From Hesseltinella vesiculosa (lineage: Eukaryota; Mucoromycota; Mucoromycetes; Mucorales; Cunninghamellaceae), in the NCBI GenBank assembly GCA_002104935.1, contig MCGT01000049.1, forward strand, positions 1 to 64,000: 64,000 nucleotides of DNA, given 5' to 3'. This document shows, piece after piece, positions 58,379 to 64,000 of this stretch. The position numbers and the translations under genes are program-made. The number at the start of each line of letters is the position of its first letter. The first letter of the stretch is position 1. The notes below the pieces were generated by a model. That model was not told the DNA's origin, ran no database searches, and was given only the letters and a program-made list of their open reading frames with translations.

Positions 58379-60687
58379 ATGGCCTCCTCATCCACACATA
58401 CATCACCTCTTCCGCCTCCTATTAATACAACGTTACCAATAAAACAGCCAACATCATCGTCCACTGCCGTGACGGATCTAGACGATCCCAATCATCCTCT
58501 CCATCACCATCGTCGAACAGTCAACGATTTCGAGTATGGCCATGCTCTAGGTGAAGGCAGCTATTCCACTGTAAGTTATCCGTTTTAAAGACACAGACGC
58601 CCGATGGCTTTCTCTTCGCCATCGCCCTATAGCAGGTCCTGACTGCTCCTTTTTCAATGGTATCCAGGTCATTGCTGCCAAGGACAAGAAAACAGACAAA
58701 CAATATGCCATCAAGAAGCTCGACAAAGCACACATTGTTAAGAACGACAAGGTCAAGTATGTCATGATTGAACGGGATGCTCTGAGCCGGATGAACCACC
58801 TTGGCATTGTCAAGCTGTATTGGACGTTTCGTGACAACCGAAGCCTTTGTAACCTTTTATGCCCTGAATGATTGGCGACGACTCATTTCCTGCTTTGTTA
58901 GACTACGTTTTGGACCTGGCTCCTAATGGTGAATTATATTCCTTGATTCGCAGGGTAAAAAAAAGTCTAGAACCAAGGGACAGAAGGGGGTGGGAAGTCC
59001 ATTTATTTTTCTATTTTAGAAAGCGCCCTTTGACATGGAAACCACTCGGTTTTATGCCGCCGAATTGCTTTTGGCACTGGAGCACATTCATGACAAAGGT
59101 GTTGTCCACAGGTGAATCTTCCATTGGATTTTATCCTGGCATGGCTGACCCCCCCTTTTTTTTTTGCGCGTCAGAGATATAAAACCTGAAAAGTAAGCTC
59201 ATTTAAACAAGAAGGAACAGGTCCTAACCGCTTCTGGTGTTTGCCTCCAACATAGCATTCTTCTGGATGATAATATGCATATTAAGATCACCGACTTTGG
59301 CTCGGCCAAGTTTCTTGAACAGGATAACAAGCCTGTTGCTGGTGGCACCACCGGGTCGTCGCGCTCATTTGTTGGGACAGCCGAATACGTGTCCCCTGAA
59401 CTGTTACGAAGTGAACCCACTCTGAAAGAGTAAGTCCTGGAAAAAAAAAAAAAAACTGCCGAGCGCTGCCAGTCTTTAATCATCTGATTCTGCAGGGCTG
59501 ACTGGTGGGCTTTTGGCTGTGTGGTATTTCAAATGCTGTCGGGAAAATCCCCCTTCAAAGCTGCCACGGACTACCTGATTTTCCAAAAGATCAAAAACCT
59601 GGAATATGAATTCCCTGACGCCTTTCCGCCTGTGGCGAAAGACTTGGTGCAACGACTGCTGGTCCTGGCGCCCGAGAAGCGGCTTGGCGGTGAAGCGCTG
59701 GGCGGGGTCGACGCCATCAAGAACCACGCATTTTTCCAAGGCTTTGATTGGCAACAAGACATCTTCAAGCAAACCGCACCAGAACTGGCGCTGCAATACC
59801 GCGACGATCTCAAGTGGCAACAGCACCAGCAGGAAAAACTCGATGAGGCCGATGACTTTGAAACCTGGTTCCATGCCGGCGACGACCATCCCGATGCACC
59901 GCCTCAGCCCAACGAACAGCCACAGGATGACACCGCCTCCTCCAGCACCCGAGTGCCAGCCTCTCAACCTGTGCATCCCTCAGCACCTGTCGATGGCTTA
60001 GATCAGCTGTCCGACACGCCACATCACCATGAGGATGCCGACGATGTCTCGTCGTCGTCGTCCACCTCGTTACCCACCCAGACCCTTCCAACCTTGGCCC
60101 CACCCAAAGAGGCTGGCACCCCCACGTTACCCATCTCCTCCACCTTGGCCCTGGCTTCGGGCCAGCTGGGTATGTCTTCGCACATCCACAATGATACCGA
60201 CACATCCCTGGCATCGCATCAACCACCCTGGTAATCATTAAAAAAAAACAAGGAAAGCGCTGAGGCCCTTTTTTCCCTTTTTATAGGATCTCGCATTTGT
60301 ATCCCAGCGAGTCTATTGTGCGTGCAGGCAAGATGAGCCGTCGACGCGGCTTCTTTTCCAAGAAACGCTTTTTGATTCTGACCGATCGACCGCGCCTGCT
60401 CTACTTGGACGAAGGCAATGCCCAAGACGGCTCGGGTGGCGGCTTGCGGTGCGAAATCCCATGGACAGCCAAACTGCTACCCGAACTCAAAGGCAAGACG
60501 GTGTTCTCTATCCACACAGTAAGGACCGTTGCGCGCGAAAAAGGAAGGGGGAACTGACGTGGCTCTTTTGGGACAAACATAGCCTCAAAAATCATACACC
60601 TTTGATGTCCCAGGAACGGACCAAGCCGAGGATTGGGTCAATACGATCAATACCATGTTGGTCGACAGCTTTGGATTGGCTGCCTAG
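58379..60687 (+). CDS. PDK1: 3-phosphoinositide-dependent kinase 1 homologue (Pkh type, with PH domain)
   Basis: Nine exons, 58379-58570, 58668-58848, 58902-58954, 59020-59111, 59175-59192, 59256-59429, 59496-60230, 60287-60518 and 60583-60687, give 593 residues. Kinase motifs: GHALGEGSYST (P-loop), YAIKKLDKAHI (Lys), HRDIKPENILLDD (catalytic Asp 174, inside an 18-nt exon), ITDFGSAKF, then SFVGTAEYVSPELL, the activation-loop form of PDK1, and ADWWAFGCV. After an acidic Ser/Pro linker a PH domain follows (about 480-590: RRGFFSKKRFLILTDRPRLLYLD; EDWVNTINTM). PDK1 activates AGC kinases. Yeast Pkh1/2 lack a clear PH domain, so this resembles the animal/basal-fungal form. Confidence 0.92.
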
Positions 60688-62913
60688 ACCGTCGACTCCT
60701 TTTTTTTTTTTTTTTTTTCAAACAATCAATAAACAAGACAATGGAAGAAAATCCTTTTTTTTCGTGGTGGGTGTAGGTTGCACCGAATTAGACTTCTTCA
60801 CAAGAAGGCTTAAAAAAGTGACGCAGCAGGCTTGTGTGAAAAAAAAAAAAAAAAAAGAGCCAGATGGACAGAATCGGGGCCATGATCACCAGGCTACATG
60901 TCGGACGAAGAAAAAAGAGGACCCACACATTCGGGTGGGCACCTTCAAAAACGATCATGCCCAACAAGCATGAAACAAAGAGATCTGTTGGAGACCTACA
61001 CAACAAAACAGGACTCCTTGTCATGTGCGTGCTCCTAACCTCCTCTCTCCTCTTTTGGCGGCACAGCAAGCTGTCTTGAAAGAACAGCATTCAGGAGGGG
61101 ACAGGTTAGCTTCCATTTTGGGCAGTGAGTTTTTTGGACCCAACCGCAGCTCTGAGCAATTTGGGCGTCCACAAGGAAAACACCCCCCTTTCTCCCCTTG
61201 TTTGTAATAAAGAACAGAATTCATTTTCATAATGAACTCGATCGTGAAATGGCATAAAGCAGAGAGAATGTTGATCAAAATGCTTGATTTCAAGCAATCG
61301 AATGAAGCATTTGGGTTTGGAGCAATGCCATGGTTTTGACAGATGGGGCGCTGGTTTTCAAAAACAGACTTGCTATCGTGGCCCATAACATAGCCCCATT
61401 CCTCATCCATCTGAAAGTGTCACAACGCCAATGTTAGAAAATCAGATGGCTTTTTTTGCTTCTTTTCTGTTTCACGGCAATAACAAGACCACCGTCACAC
61501 GAGATGCTTGGTCGACCGTTAAAAAAAAATAAATGATCGTGGACAGAAACATTTTTGTTCTGTTGTCATTGCAACCGACACGCATGGTCATGCAGCGGAT
61601 GGGAAACAGAAAAAAAATATTGATAAGAACTTCGAACTCGGGATTTTCCGACACGCTGAGAAAGGAAATGTTGGTCTTTTTTTGAGCAAAACCATGTCAT
61701 CATACTTTTTGGTGGTGTTCCAATGGTCATTCCTCCCCTTTTTTTCCCTTCACTAGATGTGTAACAAACTTGAGGACTCAATGTATCAAACATGCAACAT
61801 TTTCAATAAAATGCTCACCCTATTTTTTTTTTCAATCATCCCCTTTCTCATATCATGAAAGCAATCGTAATATGGCATGTTTCTCAATGGAATGGTATGC
61901 TTTGACTTCATTCGTCACCCGAGTTTAAAAAAATGAAGGGCATGTGATAGGTTGAAAAAAAAATGGTTGTTGCGGAGCTGCTTTGGTTTTTATTTTTTTA
62001 CTTTTTTTACTCAGTCACTGATGATCAACCAGGAGATTATCAGAGTTCTGCTATTTCCCTGCACAACGTCAAGAAAACCAGGGAAATTTAGTAGGTCTAG
62101 GAATACCCCTAGAAAAAAAAAATAAATGCGTTGGCTGATGAATGAAGGGCATCGAAATTTCTCGTTTGGCTAAATGACCTCCGTTTTGAAAAAAAAAGCC
62201 ATGGATAAACATTCAAAGAGGGGGTTTCACGCTACGCATTTGGCTTTGGGTAAGTGTGAGAAGCCCTCAATTAGAGTTCCCTTGCTCATGTCTCATTTGA
62301 CACGAACTTTGTTTTGGTGTAGTGAGAAAAGATGACTTGTTATGAGCTTGTCCAAGTTCTGATTGGTGAAGAGAACCAGATGCAGATTGGCATGGTTTAT
62401 TCGGTCAATCTCCTCTGATTGGTGGACGGAGATGGGAAACGGTCGACTAAGTTTTTTTCAACTTTCTCTTTGTGACTCATTTTTGGCTGGTGTGGTAATT
62501 TTTTTTTTTTTTAAAAGGCTCAGGTTTTTTTCATCCTTTTTTTCTTTCTCTTTTTTTTCCTTGCTTGTTTGTTTTTTCTTTGTTGGCGTTTCCCCCTTCA
62601 GCATTATTTTATTATTGCCTTTTCCCCCCCATTTATTTGGAACAACCTCTTTTGTTTAACCACCACCGCTTTAATTAATTTAATTATTTCACCCATTCAA
62701 CATGGCTGCCTCTTTTTAAATATCCCACCTTTTTCTTTTATTCAACAAAACAATAAGCTGATTTTGGTTTAGTCGAATCAACTACAAAAAGGACATACGA
62801 ATATATTTGCATCTCTTTTTTGTTCACGAATTAAACCACTGCCAAAGCGATCGAACGAGAAAAAACAACAACCTTCAAGCAACTCCCTTTTTTTTTTTTT
62901 TTAACCCGCAACC
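60688..62913. other. Long gene-free region upstream of the second cyclin gene
   Basis: 2.2 kb without a recognisable gene. AATAAA follows the PDK1 stop at about 60728. Short ORFs are low-complexity. The last 400 bp (62500-62910) are rich in T- and C-runs, like the leader of the first cyclin gene. An extended promoter is possible but no motif is proven. Confidence 0.45.
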
Positions 62914-63955
62914 ATGAAAACTTCCTCAACCTCCGCCACCAATCATTCCCTGAGCAATGATTTGACAGCTCCTTTCCATCCTTACTCTCAGCCTCAACTG
63001 CTCTCCTACTTGATGTCCTCCTACATGCAAGACCCTCTGTCCTTACCCGTCTTGCCCAAACCCTTGCCTCTCAAACCAATCTCCCCTCAAGACCAACAAA
63101 AATCCTATGTCAACGCTCTTGTCGGTAAGTAAAAAAAAAAAGACCCTGAATTTCTTTTTTTGGATGGGCGAAAATTTTTTTTTCTCACCCATCATCTCCG
63201 CTTGTGTTTTCTTTTTGATAGATGTCACGGTGCAAGCTATTGCATCGATTTGGCCTCATGCCAACGCCCATGCTAGTGCCCAACGTCCCATTGCCAGCTT
63301 AAACACCTTTTTACATCACATCTTGAAGCATTCCCGCACCACACACTCCACGCTGCAGTTGGCTATCTTTTACCTGTTCCGTATCCGTCCGAAGGTCCAG
63401 ACCCGTGATCAAAAAGATGTCTACATTGCCTGTGGTCGTCGTATGTTTTTGGCCGCTTTGATTTGCGCACACAAGTTCTTACAAGACAAAACCTACAAGA
63501 ACTCAGCCTGGAGCAAAGTTAGTGGGCTGCATGTGTCTGAAATCAATCATGCTGAAAAACTGATGCTCCAGCTCCTGGATTATCATCTGCATGTCAAGAA
63601 AGAAACCTATGACCAATGGGTCTCTATGCTGCAAACCCACATCCAAACCCCTGTGCCTCGTATCTCTCCTCCTCCTTCACCCACCTATGGTCACCTCCCT
63701 CACCATTCATTGTCCACACCTGCCTCCACCCCTCCTCACCTTGTTCATTCCTCCTCACCCGACTCGGCTTCGTCTTCTTGCTCCACCCCACTCAATGCCC
63801 CCATGGCTGCTCTCCACGCCAAGTTCTTGCCTGCCGCCTTGACTTCCGTCGCCCTCGGCATGCCTACACCTGTGGAAGCCCATAATACCTCTCCCCCTTA
63901 CTCAAGAAAACGCAAAGCCTCGTTGGACCACCCCTCCAAGAAACCTCGTTACTAG
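62914..63955 (+). CDS. Pcl/Pho80-type cyclin, paralogue 2
   Basis: Two exons, 62914-63124 and 63222-63955, give 314 residues. The cyclin box (about 70-205) shows FLHHILKHSRTTHSTLQLAIFYLFRIR, ACGRRMFLAALICAHKFLQDKTYKNSAWSKVSGLHVSEINHAEKLMLQLLDYHLHV and a final YDQWVSML, with the GRRMFLA and EIN-AE landmarks shared with paralogue 1 at 13706. The tail is Ser/Pro-rich and ends with a basic KRKASLDHPSKKPRY, a likely nuclear signal not present in paralogue 1. It would partner a Pho85-like kinase. The intron position is conserved between the two genes. Confidence 0.88.
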
Positions 63956-64000
63956 ACTTCCCCCCCTCTCTCTTCCCCTCGGTCTGTTTAAGGTTTTTGT

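Noticed and set aside
60449..60973. Plus-strand ORF of 174 codons overlapping the PDK1 end
   Set aside because: It begins out of frame inside the PH-domain exon and continues through the stop region into A-runs; the spliced PDK1 frame accounts for this DNA.
61000..62360. Small genes upstream of the second cyclin
   Set aside because: All frames are short, rich in homopolymer-encoded residues and without domains.

Overview
The window reads as nuclear DNA of a filamentous fungus, most likely an early-diverging Mucoromycota (Mucorales-type) species. The protein-coding genes are split by many short GT-AG introns of about 50-120 nt with T-rich acceptors. Gene content is fungal (Mga2/Spt23-like, Rsp5, Rlm1-like MADS, Pcl cyclins, PDK1/Pkh, Prp16, Yju2). 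The gene-poor parts carry DIRS-like tyrosine recombinase, Tc1/mariner, pogo-like and PD-(D/E)XK sequences of the kind that abound in Mucorales. The order-level placement is inference. No tRNA, rRNA, CRISPR or prokaryote-type operon was recognised.

Layout. 1-8.6 kb is a repeat-rich zone: a 9-bp minisatellite, a chimeric fragment joining a Tc1-type transposase start to the tail of a nuclease gene, a truncated LRR gene copy, a PD-(D/E)XK-like nuclease gene and the intact LRR gene. 8.8-16.7 kb is compact: flavin-reductase-like protein, arrestin-like protein, EMC6, a Pcl-type cyclin and aspartate aminotransferase. 16.7-19.9 kb is gene-poor. 19.9-30.4 kb holds PIG-H/GPI15, an Mga2/Spt23-like ER-anchored transcription factor, the very-long-chain acyl-CoA dehydratase PHS1, an FGGY sugar kinase and an MFSD1-like transporter. 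30.5-35.4 kb is transposon debris with an intact tyrosine-recombinase ORF. 35.5-49.6 kb holds YJU2, a rearranged duplicated block (two copies of a small membrane protein gene plus one live and one dead copy of the TFIIA-gamma gene TOA2), PRP16 and RSP5. 49.8-54.3 kb holds LACTB2, an Rlm1/MEF2-like MADS gene and the lipoate-pathway gene LIP2. 54.8-57.1 kb is a complete but decayed pogo-like transposon containing a 1-kb palindrome. 58.4-60.7 kb is PDK1, and a second Pcl-type cyclin closes the window.

Functional links. YJU2 and PRP16 encode successive spliceosome factors; in yeast Prp16 remodelling releases Yju2. RSP5, an arrestin-like protein and an Mga2-like protein belong to one known yeast regulatory circuit, in which Rsp5 drives processing of Mga2/Spt23 and arrestins act as Rsp5 adaptors. 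PHS1 and Mga2 both concern fatty-acid metabolism. These are neighbourhood observations, not proof of co-regulation.

Most notable observations: the palindrome inside the pogo-like element; the tandem duplication with internal inversion around TOA2; the nuclease/Tc1 chimera with its sister nuclease gene; three GC-AG introns, two of them in the spliceosomal ATPase gene PRP16; and an 18-nt micro-exon carrying the catalytic aspartate of PDK1. Exon coordinates were derived by hand from splice consensus, reading frame and protein family continuity. No transcript data or database searches were available.
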